A stretch of 64,000 nucleotides of DNA from an uncultured Caryophanales bacterium (GCA_905206805.1 CAJLIR010000006.1:9589-73588); one strand, 5' to 3'; shown: positions 29,801 to 37,960, numbered from the stretch's first letter. Numbers and translations: made by a program. Notes: a model not told the origin generated them from the letters alone.

Positions 29801-30143
29801 TTTTTTAACAAGTATTGAAAATGATAAAGAGTATACAAAAATTTATAATGGAGAAGAATTTGCTGATAATTCTGAAATAATTAAAACAGGACAAATTATA
29901 AAACTAGAAATAAATGATAAAGTATATGATGAATTGATAATAATTGTTAGAGGAGATATTAACGGTGATGGAAAAATAAACATATCTGATAGTGTTATAT
30001 TGCAGGATTATGTTTTGCTAAAAGAAAAAATAACTGATTATAGAGAATACTCAATGGAATTAACAAAGGATGGGAAAATAAATATATCTGATACTGTTAG
30101 ACTTAATGAATATATTTTAAAGAAAATTAAAACTTTAAACTGA
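20838..30143 (+). CDS. Giant secreted adhesin: three glycine-rich domains, about 22 cadherin-like modules, Big2 and dockerin
   Basis: A 3101-residue exported protein; the signal peptide is about 1-26 (ending DVFAQ). Three glycine-rich domains of the PF12810 (ALK-like) type lie near 27-325, 486-781 and 1050-1344; each has a KIELWGAAGG start, GGKG strands and AGGGGG turns. About 22 cadherin-like beta-sandwich modules (PF12733 type, roughly 75-95 residues, pattern L--L--S-G-L-P-F----Y-v-V) fill the rest. A Big2 domain (about 2876-2959), a short X-module-like domain (2960-3034) and a type I dockerin (about 3035-3095, first loop DINGDGKINISD, second loop degenerate TKDGKINISD) close the protein. 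The dockerin should dock to cohesins of the next three proteins. No enzyme domain or LPxTG motif is seen. It has its own promoter and terminator. Confidence 0.85.
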   Translation: MYKNKNLIILIFSLVLFFVFYPDVFAQEISEFSCTDDYQEFIAPTYGNYKIELWGAAGGRNLVDNAYTNTTYAKLGGKGAYTSGVITLKKNEKIYVYVGCKGRDAKKATIVAGGYNGGGRGDHDHSDDEASGAGGGATDVRLVKGDNWDDFTSLKSRIMIAGGGGGASYELRGGNAGTLSGEDTLYSKGGTQTTGYKFGIGQDGVYVNSNVDVAGGGGGYFGGFAKSSGASNSYKTAGAGGSSFVSGCTGCTAISGNSTEDNIYFLNSNIHYSNYKFSDIVMKSGSEEMPNYLDNSVITGNSSDGHARITLINGISHFTKLDIENATIVQKLEDSVFEYDVIIPNDNFSTTINYETSVKNVTVFGAGKVTLKDGKVHMVSIIDNDTGDITIYNITPSLKKSTLKSISFSEKQFDFNPDQYEYTIEVPYNIFDLTPIIETYDNTTYTIEKSTLKIGNNLVKINVSTQGMENSTYKFYVKRQESNNLKTIYESTGSSEEYVVPYSGYYEIELWGAAGGRGRTNYVLDKYGGKGGYTKGTIYLEKGTILYFYVGGKGLNAASVSRCVGGLGGYNGGAQGGIDGNCDSNPEPGAGGGGATDVRLVGGDWNNIDSLKSRIMVAGGGGGGTYSYVGSSAGGLNGYAGGAAKTFATQISGNAFGYATMVSNSDYTGGPGGSGSGYYGGITNKSDSASGGGGSSFISGHAGSIAINEDGIPKTNVYTVLDNSIHYSNYKFEDTVMIDGNGYEWTTKKETQIGMPTFDGKSKMNGNENSGYAKITFLGRGKEDTLDFIALSSGTLDPVFDPDTKEYNVTLDSSVSQLTVDATSSNPDIAIYGLGEYDIPSGKTDINIQLTSVNGNVNLYTIHVTRDANSNKYLSNVLINGIKYDLFSPSKFEYNIELPTSINYIDLEVIKGSTSQEVTGTGKFEFSNNSISKTILVVSEDKNESQHYIFNFTRKKSTKLKSIDLGNELIKNFDFGSDIYEYNIEIPNNILELNINTIAYYNGASIEIIGGHYLEKSGVITVTSKLEGLEDSVYKINYTKTSDIDVPENLYEYTGDVQTFTALYGGKYKIELWGAAGGRGRTNYVLDKYGGSGGYTSGEIVLNQNQVLYVYVGGKGKDSASVSRCVGGLGGYNGGAKGGIDGNCDSNPEPGAGGGGATDIRLVGGIWNDTDSLKSRIMVAGGGGGATYNVTGSSAGGLEGYIGNKGKSAATQISGNAFGYGTIVSDSDYTVGPGGAGSGYYAGTTSRSDGSSGGGGSSFISGHAGSIAINEDGNPKTTLFTTLSDSYHYSNFVFTNTVMIDGKGYNWTTKKEGVTSMPDPYGGYYKDGTGNSKDGYARITLLSTLSSNNFLDSLTINDGDISIAFEPWITEYDLNLEEDDKYIKISAKAKDEDAVISGLGTVTVPPGNSKQTISVTASDGSVRNYVLNINRKGSSDPYPLDIQINKMNPYLCQKDSHYCNYTFNKDTTNYEITLPFMLNEVEVKPILKSEYQSVIYRKVEADNTTELENGTFSLTNDINTYQVEVTSEDGTQNIVYTYVFKRDMTGNNNLTSLKIVNPDIEIDFDPYKYEYYGTITSAYTNYDIEAIPESSDAKVSITGNTNLVLGINDAMVIVTASNGDTKTYLLHIYKEQDSNVFLKELEVVGNGSSLELSPQFNKLLNDYVISAPSNVKSVTINATPESGSASVTGLGNKVLKSGINNFSVQVTSESGDVNVYNLTINKDKNFNPLLSNIEIDGYTFEEEFSPTNYEYYLKIPKDVTSLDLNVTPQESTTNYRISGNRNLVKVNNTITIHSVAENQTSKDYYIYVSKPLSSNNYLKDIKLSTGTLNEEFNKETLEYTMDISSDVESIDVTGILDDSSSIIKGNGTYYLSTGVNVIKLVVQSETEEERIYTITINRDKNDDAGLKKVNNSAGSSVILNDTEEYQYLINVQYEVNQIEINGIPNVSTSTVNGNGTYSLKVGNNDIVLSVQSEKGTVKTYIVRVVRDLSLNDDLKYLFVKEGALSPRFQDTTILYDVKIPSNVDKLTIDAITEDENATYEIIGNQDFVEETEKEVIVRVTAQRGNTKDYKLRVVKQKVITEEFYLDSLSIDSGILNPTFDPKTQLYYASVDYNVNEITLTGGTNDPNVRVYGNGTYSLNVGKNPLAISIINSEGLQKDYQVIVTRKESDDATLSSLVVKGNKLNPKFNKNIDNYTLTTSKSFLEFTTIKTTENDATYEVIGNKNFTTGINTVTIRVTAPDKTKTHDYVLSVNKSADTNNNLASLSVLGNTLIPNFHKGVTTYTINVSNEINNVVIEATPEEKTSTVTGTGSQQINVGTNKIDVVVTSEAGTQKKYTIIVTKDESDNNFLANLYTSEGILTPNFDKEILEYNINVPNEVDEIEIDGKLEDLSASTNDFKLYSLNEGDNSIYITVTSQAGSVRIYKINVNREEKVSSYLKNLEIENYDLDPEFDKENFEYFINVNNETTKLDISLETEDENANVEVSGNENFSVGMNIVTITVTTTDSTTSTYEIYVNRNLSTNNYLSSIELSSGTLNPEFNPNTMNYVVDVENNISSIDINAVVQDSQSVVTVGNGTHTLITGENEIVIKVKSAIGVYRVYTLKVNRKKSDNNYLSSLIVTSNNKNIPINFEKTNNNYSINVDSSVDYINIKAFSEEKSSTVSNIGTKKINLGINNFEILVTSESGLVNVYKLTVERKASSNNNVILIKPSVGLLNVSFDPKIKEYTLNVDKDDNLLSFDVNLEDSKAIVTGYEEKIITDGTSVRTITVTAEDGSTNIYTFNVIKENQSEARLSSLKIKGYEINFDKDKFIYNIEVAGKKSKLLESEIEAIPLDNEANVNLMGDIELLRDINNKYIIEVIAKDGYTTQEYILNITRGPILENITVNKNLFKIVEGETDTILVTTDPLDFKTDIKYEVEDDSIVSVDDAGLITGLSVGKTTIKVIAVEDENITKTLNIEVIPKEIKSSYSINRDEYKYIIGMDAGITVDDFLTSIENDKEYTKIYNGEEFADNSEIIKTGQIIKLEINDKVYDELIIIVRGDINGDGKINISDSVILQDYVLLKEKITDYREYSMELTKDGKINISDTVRLNEYILKKIKTLN

Positions 30144-30161
30144 ATTTGTTAAATAGAAAAG

Positions 30162-30188
30162 CACTAAAATTTTATTAGTGTTTTTTTT
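30162..30188 (+). terminator. Terminator of the 3101-aa protein gene
   Basis: CACTAA/TTAGTG stem (30162-30167 with 30175-30180) followed by eight T. Confidence 0.75.
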
Positions 30189-30210
30189 GTCGATTTTTGT
30201 AATATTTCGG

Positions 30211-30239
30211 TTTACAAATAATATACATTTTGTTATAAT
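30211..30239 (+). promoter_or_regulatory. Sigma-A promoter of the three-gene cohesin operon
   Basis: TTTACA (30211-30216), a 17-base spacer and TATAAT (30234-30239), about 48 bases before the start. It gives the operon 30287-39651 control separate from the giant gene. Confidence 0.75.
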
Positions 30240-30286
30240 ATAATTATAATAAGTAAAGTATAGTTAGAAGTTGGGAGAGCTTGAAA

Positions 30287-33200
30287 ATGAAATTAGTAAA
30301 AAAAAATAATTTTTTTCTGTTATTTATTATAATGTTATTTTCTTTTGGATTTAATGTTATATCTGTAAATGCAGAAGGTGAACATCAATTTTCATTAAAG
30401 GTTTATGATTGGAATGCTTTTGATAATGATTGGGAAGGTTCTGGTACGGGAGAAGAAATTTCTAATAATGGTACTATAGAACCTGGTAAAGTATATAAAT
30501 TATCTATTTATTATATTCCAGGAACAATTACAGAAGTAGGTATGCAAATGGGGATTAAGTATAATAATCTTTTAATTGAACCGATGTATGCAGATGGTGA
30601 ATTGTATACAGAAACTGATATGTCAACAACATACCAAGGTGGTATATGGCCTGCATCAGGTACAACACCATCCGCAAAAAAGAAAACAAATTGGCAAGTA
30701 TTGTCAAATGATGCAAGTGATGAAAGTATGTTTACATTTATGGCTACGGATACAACAACTTCAAATGCTCTTGAAACAGAAGGAGAAATTGCAAGTGTGT
30801 ATTTTAAAGTAAAAGATACAGTGACATCAGGAACAAATATAATTTTTGAATATGATGATGAATATACAGCACTTAATAACGATAGACCTAAAGTAACATC
30901 AGGAATAAATTTAACAGTTCAAACAGCTTTAAGTTCTAATTCGGCACTTCATACATTAAGTGTCACAAATAGCGAAACAACTTATAATTTAACCCCAACT
31001 TTTACAGCAGATGATAATACAATTAAAGAATATAGTACAGTTGTACCTTCATCAGTAACAAGTGTTGATTTAAGTGCAACAGCAACAGATTCTAATGCCA
31101 GCGTGTTAAGTGGCGGATTGGGTATAAAAGAATTAAATATTGGAAATAATGATTTTAATATAGTTGTAACCGCTGGGGATGGTTCAATTACTACTTATAA
31201 GGTGTCAGTTTATAGATTAAATGATGATGCTACATTAAAATCATTAGATTTAACAAATAATGTTAATATTGGAGAATTTAATAGTGCAACTACTGAATAT
31301 GAGGCAAGCGTACCATACGCAACTAAAAATACAGTTGTAAGTGCAACAACAACAGATCAAAATGCAAGTATTAAATCTGGAACTGGAAGTTTTGAATTTA
31401 CTAATTGTGGTACTACTCCTAATACTAAGGAAATAATAGTAAATGCTGAAAACTGTAAGGAAGAATATGCAAGTGTTCCAAATAATGCTTGTACTACAAA
31501 AACATATACAGTAACAGTAAATAGAGAAAATCCTTCTAATAATAATTATTTAAGTAATTTAAAAGTAAATGGACAAACAGTAACTGATTTTAATAAAGAA
31601 AAATTAGAATATACATTGGATGATGTAAAAGGTGATGTTTCAAGTATAGAAGTTTCAGCTACAGCCGAAGATACAAAAGCAAGTGTAGTAGGAACTGAAA
31701 ATAAATCACTAAGTATTGGTGATAATAGTATAGAAGTAGTTGTAACAGCAGAAGATGGATCAACTAAAATTTATACAATAAAAGTTAAGAAGTTATCAAA
31801 TGATATAGCACTTAAATCATTAACTGTAACAAGTAACCCTATGGGAACATTAACTCCAAGTTTTGCAAGTACAACTTATGCTTATACATATAATTATGAT
31901 GCAACAGTAACAAGTTTAAATGTTACAGCAACAACAAATAATACAAATGCAAAAGTAGGAATTATTGATAGTGATTCAAGTGATATTATGACAAGTACAA
32001 TCGGAAGTGCAGCAAAAACATTTAATTCATCTACAAAAAATGTAAAAGTAACGGTAACAGCTGAAGATGGTACAACAAAAGATTATACAATTGTTTTATC
32101 AAGAGATAAATCAACAGATGCAACATTAGATAGTTTAACAGTAAGTGAAGGAACATTAACTCCAACATTTAATAAAAATACATTAAATTATACAGTAAAT
32201 GTTGATAATGATGTTACCAGCATTGATGTAAATGCAACATCAACAGATTCAAATGCTACAGTAACTGGTACAGGAACTAAACAATTAAATACAGGAAATA
32301 ATTTAATTAATATTGTAGTTAAAAGTGAATCTGGAACCGAAAACACTTATACAATAAATGTAATAAGAGCAAAGAGTTCTAATAATTACTTAAGTGATTT
32401 AAAAGTAAATGGGCAAACAGTAACTGATTTTAATAAAGAAAAATTAGAATATACATTGGATGATGTAAAAGGTGATGTTTCAAGTATAGAAGTTTCAGCT
32501 ACAGCCGAAGATACAAAAGCAAGTGTAGTAGGAACTGAAAATAAATCACTAAGTATTGGTGATAATAGTATAGAAGTAGTTGTAACAGCAGAAGATGGAT
32601 CAACTAAAATTTATACAATAAAAGTTAAGAAGTTATCAAATGATATAGCACTTAAATCATTAACTGTAACAAGTAACCCTATGGGAACATTAACTCCAAG
32701 TTTTGCAAGTACAACTTATGCTTATACATATAATTATGATGCAACAGTAACAAGTTTAAATGTTACAGCAACAACAAATAATACAAATGCAAAAGTAGGA
32801 ATTATTGATAGTGATTCAAGTGATATTATGACAAGTACAATCGGAAGTGCAGCAAAAACATTTAATTCATCTACAAAAAATGTAAAAGTAACGGTAACAG
32901 CTGAAGATGGTACAACAAAAGACTATACAATCGTTTTATCAAGAGCTTTATCAAATAATAGTTATTTAAAAGATATAAGTATTGATGGAACTAATATTGA
33001 TGGATTTAATAAAGAAAATTTTGAATATAATATAAAAGTTTCAAGAGAAACAGATAGTATTAATATATCTGCAATTTTAGATGATGAAAAGGCAACTTTA
33101 ACTACAGATTTATCTAATAAATTTAGTTTAAATCTAGGAACTAATAAAATAAATATTGTAGTAACGGCAGAAAATGGTGATACAAGCACTTATGTATTAA

Positions 33201-35836
33201 ATATTGAAAGAGAAAAGAATAATGATGCAACATTAGATAGTCTAACAGTTAGTAAAGGAACATTAACTCCAGCATTTAACAAAAACACATTAAATTATAC
33301 AGTAAATGTAGAAAATGATGTTACAAGTATAGAGGTTTCAGCTACAGCAACAGATTCAAATGCTACAGTAACTGGTACAGGAACTAAACAATTAAATACA
33401 GGAGATAATACAGTTACAATAAAAGTAACAAGTGAATCTGGATCAGAAAATACTTACACAATAAATGTAATAAGAGCAAAGAGTTCTAATAATTACTTAA
33501 GCGATTTAAAAGTAAATGGGCAAACAGTAATTGATTTTAATAAAGAAAAATTAGAATATACATTGGATGATGTAAAAGGTGATGTTTCAAGTATAGAAGT
33601 TTCAGCTACAGCCGAAGATACAAAAGCAAGTGTAGTAGGAACTGAAAATAAATCACTAAGTATTGGTGATAATAGTATAGAAGTAGTTGTAACAGCAGAA
33701 GATGGATCAACTAAAATTTATACAATAAAAGTTAAGAAGTTATCAAATGATATAGCACTTAAATCATTAACTGTAACAAGTAACCCTATGGGAACATTAA
33801 CTCCAAGTTTTGCAAGTACAACTTATGCTTATACATATAATTATGATGCAACAGTAACAAGTTTAAATGTTACAGCAACAACAAATAATACAAATGCAAA
33901 AGTAGGAATTATTGATAGTGATTCAAGTGATATTATGACAAGTACAATCGGAAGTGCAGCAAAAACATTTAATTCATCTACAAAAAATGTAAAAGTAACG
34001 GTAACAGCTGAAGATGGTACAACAAAAGACTATACAATCGTTTTATCAAGAGCTTTATCAAATAATAGTTATTTAAAAGATATAAGTATTGATGGAACTA
34101 ATATTGATGGATTTAATAAAGAAAATTTTGAATATAATATAAAAGTTTCAAGAGAAACAGATAGTATTAATATATCTGCAATTTTAGATGATGAAAAGGC
34201 AACTTTAACTACAGATTTATCTAATAAATTTAGTTTAAATCTAGGAACTAATAAAATAAATATTGTAGTAACGGCAGAAAATGGTGATACAAGCACTTAT
34301 GTATTAAATATTGAAAGAGAAAAGAATAATGATGCAACATTAGATAGTCTAACAGTTAGTAAAGGAACATTAACTCCAGCATTTAACAAAAACACATTAA
34401 ATTATACAGTAAATGTAGAAAATGATGTTACAAGTATAGAGGTTTCAGCTACAGCAACAGATTCAAATGCTACAGTAACTGGTACAGGAACTAAACAATT
34501 AAATACAGGAGATAATACAGTTACAATAAAAGTAACAAGTGAATCTGGATCAGAAAATACTTACACAATAAATGTAATAAGAGCAAAGAGTTCTAATAAT
34601 AATTTAACAGATATTAAAGTAGATGGTAATAGTATTGAAAACTTTAGTTCAAATACTTTAAAATATAATTTACCAAAGGTAAGCTATAATAGAACAAGTA
34701 TAAATGTAGAAGCTATATTATCAGATTCAAAAGCTAGCGTAACCGGGGTTGGTAATGTTTCATTAAATACTGGTGATAACAAAATAGAAATAATTGTAAC
34801 TGCCGAAGATGGAACCGCTAAAACTTATGAATTAAATATTGAAAGAAAAAAAAATAATAATGCTAAATTACAAAGTTTAAGTATTGGCAATTATACATTA
34901 ACTCCAGCATTTAATAAAGATACTTTAGAATATACTGTAACAGTAGGTGAAGATGTAAATATTTTAAATCAAGATGATGTAATTGCAATCCCAGAAGATA
35001 ATAATGCAACAGTTGTAAAACAAGGTAATTTAGAGTTATCTACAACATCTGATAATTATTATAGAGTAACAGTAACAGCTGAAAATGGTGTTGATAAAAA
35101 TGTTTATGCTATTAAAGTAATTCGTCCAAAATCAAGTGATGCTACTTTAAAATCATTAGAAATAATTGGTGGAAAATTGACTCCAACATTTAATAAAGAT
35201 ACTTTAGAATATAATGTTACAATGGGTAAAGATGTTACTAAATTTAATAAAGATAATATAAAAGTATCAATAAATAATGGTAATGCTAAAATTAGTTATA
35301 ACAATGAAATAATAATTAATAGTGATACATTTACTAAGTATATAATTACAGTAACAGCTGAAAATGGTTCTAAAAAGGAATATATCTTAAATGTAAAAGT
35401 TGATACAGAATTGGATAAAATCACATCTAGCAGTCATACAATTAATGATGAATATATTAAAACAGTAAGATTATATGAAACAGGTAGAGAATTAAAGGAT
35501 GAGTTGGATAATGATAATGCTTATCTTGAAATTTGGACATCTGATGAATCAAGAAAAGTTGAAGATGATGAAAAATTATCAACTGGAATGATTGTAAAAT
35601 TAGTTATTAATGGTGTTTTAAAAGATAGAAAAATCATTGTTATTAGGGGAGATACATCTGGTGATGGTGAAATAGATTTGTTAGATGCTGTTAAAATATT
35701 AAATAATGCATTGCAAAAAGCAATGTTAGATGGAGCTTATAAAGAAGCAGCATTTGTAAATAATGATGATGAAATTGACTTATTGGATGCAGTTATGATT
35801 TTAAATCATTGTTTACAAAAACAACCTTTATATTAG
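30287..35836 (+). CDS. Secreted adaptor: cohesin-like domain, 16 cadherin-like modules, dockerin
   Basis: The ATG at 30287 lies seven bases behind GGGAGAG; the TTG at 30281 is too close to it. The 1849-residue protein has a signal peptide (about 1-29, ending VNA) and then a cohesin-like beta sandwich (about 31-215; the match is by pattern: long strands, GMQMGIKYNN, a late VYFKVKDTV). Sixteen cadherin-like modules, an X-module-like domain (about 1708-1783) and a dockerin (about 1788-1849; first loop DTSGDGEIDLLD, second NNDDEIDLLD) follow. Carrying both partners, it could bridge the giant protein and a membrane scaffold, or chain with itself. Modules 6-9 and 10-13 are an almost perfect 1107-base tandem duplication. 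Confidence 0.82.
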   Translation: MKLVKKNNFFLLFIIMLFSFGFNVISVNAEGEHQFSLKVYDWNAFDNDWEGSGTGEEISNNGTIEPGKVYKLSIYYIPGTITEVGMQMGIKYNNLLIEPMYADGELYTETDMSTTYQGGIWPASGTTPSAKKKTNWQVLSNDASDESMFTFMATDTTTSNALETEGEIASVYFKVKDTVTSGTNIIFEYDDEYTALNNDRPKVTSGINLTVQTALSSNSALHTLSVTNSETTYNLTPTFTADDNTIKEYSTVVPSSVTSVDLSATATDSNASVLSGGLGIKELNIGNNDFNIVVTAGDGSITTYKVSVYRLNDDATLKSLDLTNNVNIGEFNSATTEYEASVPYATKNTVVSATTTDQNASIKSGTGSFEFTNCGTTPNTKEIIVNAENCKEEYASVPNNACTTKTYTVTVNRENPSNNNYLSNLKVNGQTVTDFNKEKLEYTLDDVKGDVSSIEVSATAEDTKASVVGTENKSLSIGDNSIEVVVTAEDGSTKIYTIKVKKLSNDIALKSLTVTSNPMGTLTPSFASTTYAYTYNYDATVTSLNVTATTNNTNAKVGIIDSDSSDIMTSTIGSAAKTFNSSTKNVKVTVTAEDGTTKDYTIVLSRDKSTDATLDSLTVSEGTLTPTFNKNTLNYTVNVDNDVTSIDVNATSTDSNATVTGTGTKQLNTGNNLINIVVKSESGTENTYTINVIRAKSSNNYLSDLKVNGQTVTDFNKEKLEYTLDDVKGDVSSIEVSATAEDTKASVVGTENKSLSIGDNSIEVVVTAEDGSTKIYTIKVKKLSNDIALKSLTVTSNPMGTLTPSFASTTYAYTYNYDATVTSLNVTATTNNTNAKVGIIDSDSSDIMTSTIGSAAKTFNSSTKNVKVTVTAEDGTTKDYTIVLSRALSNNSYLKDISIDGTNIDGFNKENFEYNIKVSRETDSINISAILDDEKATLTTDLSNKFSLNLGTNKINIVVTAENGDTSTYVLNIEREKNNDATLDSLTVSKGTLTPAFNKNTLNYTVNVENDVTSIEVSATATDSNATVTGTGTKQLNTGDNTVTIKVTSESGSENTYTINVIRAKSSNNYLSDLKVNGQTVIDFNKEKLEYTLDDVKGDVSSIEVSATAEDTKASVVGTENKSLSIGDNSIEVVVTAEDGSTKIYTIKVKKLSNDIALKSLTVTSNPMGTLTPSFASTTYAYTYNYDATVTSLNVTATTNNTNAKVGIIDSDSSDIMTSTIGSAAKTFNSSTKNVKVTVTAEDGTTKDYTIVLSRALSNNSYLKDISIDGTNIDGFNKENFEYNIKVSRETDSINISAILDDEKATLTTDLSNKFSLNLGTNKINIVVTAENGDTSTYVLNIEREKNNDATLDSLTVSKGTLTPAFNKNTLNYTVNVENDVTSIEVSATATDSNATVTGTGTKQLNTGDNTVTIKVTSESGSENTYTINVIRAKSSNNNLTDIKVDGNSIENFSSNTLKYNLPKVSYNRTSINVEAILSDSKASVTGVGNVSLNTGDNKIEIIVTAEDGTAKTYELNIERKKNNNAKLQSLSIGNYTLTPAFNKDTLEYTVTVGEDVNILNQDDVIAIPEDNNATVVKQGNLELSTTSDNYYRVTVTAENGVDKNVYAIKVIRPKSSDATLKSLEIIGGKLTPTFNKDTLEYNVTMGKDVTKFNKDNIKVSINNGNAKISYNNEIIINSDTFTKYIITVTAENGSKKEYILNVKVDTELDKITSSSHTINDEYIKTVRLYETGRELKDELDNDNAYLEIWTSDESRKVEDDEKLSTGMIVKLVINGVLKDRKIIVIRGDTSGDGEIDLLDAVKILNNALQKAMLDGAYKEAAFVNNDDEIDLLDAVMILNHCLQKQPLY
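32371..33477 (+). repeat. 1107-base tandem repeat, unit 1, inside the adaptor gene
   Basis: Encodes four cadherin-like modules (369 residues). The next 1107 bases repeat it almost base for base; I see only a few substitutions (for example Thr versus Ile after the GQTV motif). The first half is also present a third time at 31531-32105. Confidence 0.92.
33478..34584 (+). repeat. 1107-base tandem repeat, unit 2, inside the adaptor gene
   Basis: Second copy of the unit at 32371-33477. The length is a multiple of three, so gain or loss of units keeps the frame and changes only fibre length. Confidence 0.92.
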
Positions 35837-35845
35837 GAGGCAATT

Positions 35846-37960
35846 ATGAAAAAATTTAAAAATTTAAACTTGTTTATAGTATCTGGCTTTATATTTCTAT
35901 TTTCTATCTTTTTTATAACTCCAGTATATGCTTTAGGAAGTGCTACAGTAGGTTTTAGTGGCAATTCTACTGTTAGTGTAGGTAGTAATATAACAGTACA
36001 ATTATATGTATCAAATGTTAATGATGCAAATGGTGGTGTTGCAAGTTTTGAAGGAAATCTTTCTTTTGATTCTGATTATTTGGAATATGTATCAGGATCT
36101 GGTGCAACAACTCCTTATTTGTTTCAAATAAATACAGCTGCAAATTATAAAATTGCAGCTCTTGATACATCTTTAAGTAATGGCATTAAAAGTAGTAGTT
36201 CGACTAACGTTTTTACCTTTGTATTTAAAGCAAAAAAAGAAGGCTCAACAACTGTTAGTATTACAAATTTAAAATTGACTAATAGCAGTGAGAGAATGAC
36301 TGGTAATGTTAGCCCAAAAACAATTACGATAAATACTCCTGCACCAGTTACAAAATCAAGTGATGCAACACTTAAAAGTTTATCAGCAACAGGCTATACA
36401 TTAAGTCCTGAATTTAATAAAGATATTACATCTTATAAGATTAAAGTTCCAGCAACTGCTACAACAGTTAGTTTACAAGGAAGTGCTAATCATAGTAAGG
36501 CAACAGTATCAGGACTTGGTAATATAAATTTAACTGGTGATACAACTGTTGCAACAATAAAAGTAACAGCCGAAGATGGAACGGTAAAAAATTATACAGT
36601 AACAATTGAAAAAGAAAAAACTACTCCTGTTACAAAGAGTAATGATGCAACACTTAAAAGTTTGGATGTTAGTGGATTTACTTTAAATCCAACTTTTAAA
36701 AGTAATGTAAATACTTATTCTATTAGGGTTAATAATAATATAACTGGTTTAAAAGTTACTGCTATTGCTAATAGTGATAAAGCTAGTGTTTCTATATCTG
36801 GAAATAGTGATTGGGAAGAAGGAAACAATATAATTACAATAAAAGTAACAGCAGAAGATGGAACAGTTAATAATTATATTGTTAATGTTAATAGAGCTTC
36901 ACTAAATACAACAAAAGCTATAAATAAATCGAGTGACAATTATTTAAAGAGTTTAATCATTCAATCATCACACGAAATGAAACCTATTTTTGATAAGAAT
37001 TTAACTAATTATAATATTACAGTACCTTATGAGGTTAGCAAACTTGATTTAACTGCTACTAGTAATGACTCTAAAGCAAAAGTTGAAATAATAGGTAATA
37101 GTAGTTTTAGTGTTGAAAAAGTAAATCTTGTTGAAGTTAAAGTAACTGCTGAGGATGGAAGTATTCGTATTTATTCTTTAAACGTTACTCGTAGTACAAC
37201 TTCTAGTAAAACTGATTTAAAAGATTTAGTAATAGATAATGTTAATTTAAGTCCAAAATTTGATTCAAATATTTTAGATTATACTGCTAATGTTGATGCT
37301 AAAACTGATAAATTAAATATTAGATATACAACTAGTAATAGTGATAGTAAAGTCGAAATAATTGGTAATGATAATTTAAAAGAAGGAAATAATACTGTTT
37401 TAATAAAAGTAACTGATAAGGAAGGCTTTACTAAGTATTATTCGATAAATGTTGTAAAAGAAAAATCAGGTAGTACTATTTTAGGTCTTAAACCACTTCA
37501 TTTTGTACTTCTATTCTTTATAATACTTCTTTTAATTGCGATAATTATTATTTTATTAATAAAAAGAAAAAAAGATGAGAACAAAAAATTGGAAGAAAAG
37601 AAGTTAATGCAAACGCAACCAATAATTGAAGTAAAACCAGAATTTAATTTTAATTCAAAGAATTCTTCTGATGATGATGTTGTACACGGAAATATGAGTC
37701 AAAATAGTGGTACTATAGGGACAAATCCAGAAAAGAAACAAATTTTTGATGCTAGTTATGAAAATAAAATTCCTTATGACCCTTATGATGAAACAGTTAC
37801 TAAACAAGAATTAATTGATGCAATTCACGAAGCATCAGAAAAAAAGGATGTGTCTAAACTTCAAATGTTGTTGAGGCAAGAAGAGTTAAATAAGATGAAA
37901 AAAGAATTAAAGGAAAAAGAGGATTTAGAACAAAAAGAGGAAGATGAAAAATGGTGGTAA
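35846..37960 (+). CDS. Membrane-anchored cohesin scaffold with long cytoplasmic tail
   Basis: A 704-residue protein starting 10 bases after the adaptor stop behind AGGAGG. Signal peptide about 1-30 (ending PVYALG); cohesin domain about 31-165 (VSVGSNITVQLYVSN, GVASFEGNLSFDSDYL, VFTFVFKAKKEGSTTV, a close match to the cohesin pattern). Four cadherin-like modules follow (about 170-545), then one strong membrane helix (about 551-573) and a 130-residue charged cytoplasmic tail, partly coiled coil, ending in E/K-rich sequence. It should display a cohesin on the cell surface to receive a dockerin. The tail could bind cytoplasmic partners. Its end overlaps the next gene by 10 bases. Confidence 0.85.
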   Translation: MKKFKNLNLFIVSGFIFLFSIFFITPVYALGSATVGFSGNSTVSVGSNITVQLYVSNVNDANGGVASFEGNLSFDSDYLEYVSGSGATTPYLFQINTAANYKIAALDTSLSNGIKSSSSTNVFTFVFKAKKEGSTTVSITNLKLTNSSERMTGNVSPKTITINTPAPVTKSSDATLKSLSATGYTLSPEFNKDITSYKIKVPATATTVSLQGSANHSKATVSGLGNINLTGDTTVATIKVTAEDGTVKNYTVTIEKEKTTPVTKSNDATLKSLDVSGFTLNPTFKSNVNTYSIRVNNNITGLKVTAIANSDKASVSISGNSDWEEGNNIITIKVTAEDGTVNNYIVNVNRASLNTTKAINKSSDNYLKSLIIQSSHEMKPIFDKNLTNYNITVPYEVSKLDLTATSNDSKAKVEIIGNSSFSVEKVNLVEVKVTAEDGSIRIYSLNVTRSTTSSKTDLKDLVIDNVNLSPKFDSNILDYTANVDAKTDKLNIRYTTSNSDSKVEIIGNDNLKEGNNTVLIKVTDKEGFTKYYSINVVKEKSGSTILGLKPLHFVLLFFIILLLIAIIIILLIKRKKDENKKLEEKKLMQTQPIIEVKPEFNFNSKNSSDDDVVHGNMSQNSGTIGTNPEKKQIFDASYENKIPYDPYDETVTKQELIDAIHEASEKKDVSKLQMLLRQEELNKMKKELKEKEDLEQKEEDEKWW

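Noticed and set aside
32962..34296. Two identical 75-codon reverse-strand frames
   Set aside because: They are antisense shadows of the 1107-base tandem repeat in the adaptor gene, with no ribosome site.
31531..34584. Regular repeats considered as a CRISPR array
   Set aside because: Units are long, coding and in frame; no short repeat-spacer pattern or cas genes are seen anywhere in the window.
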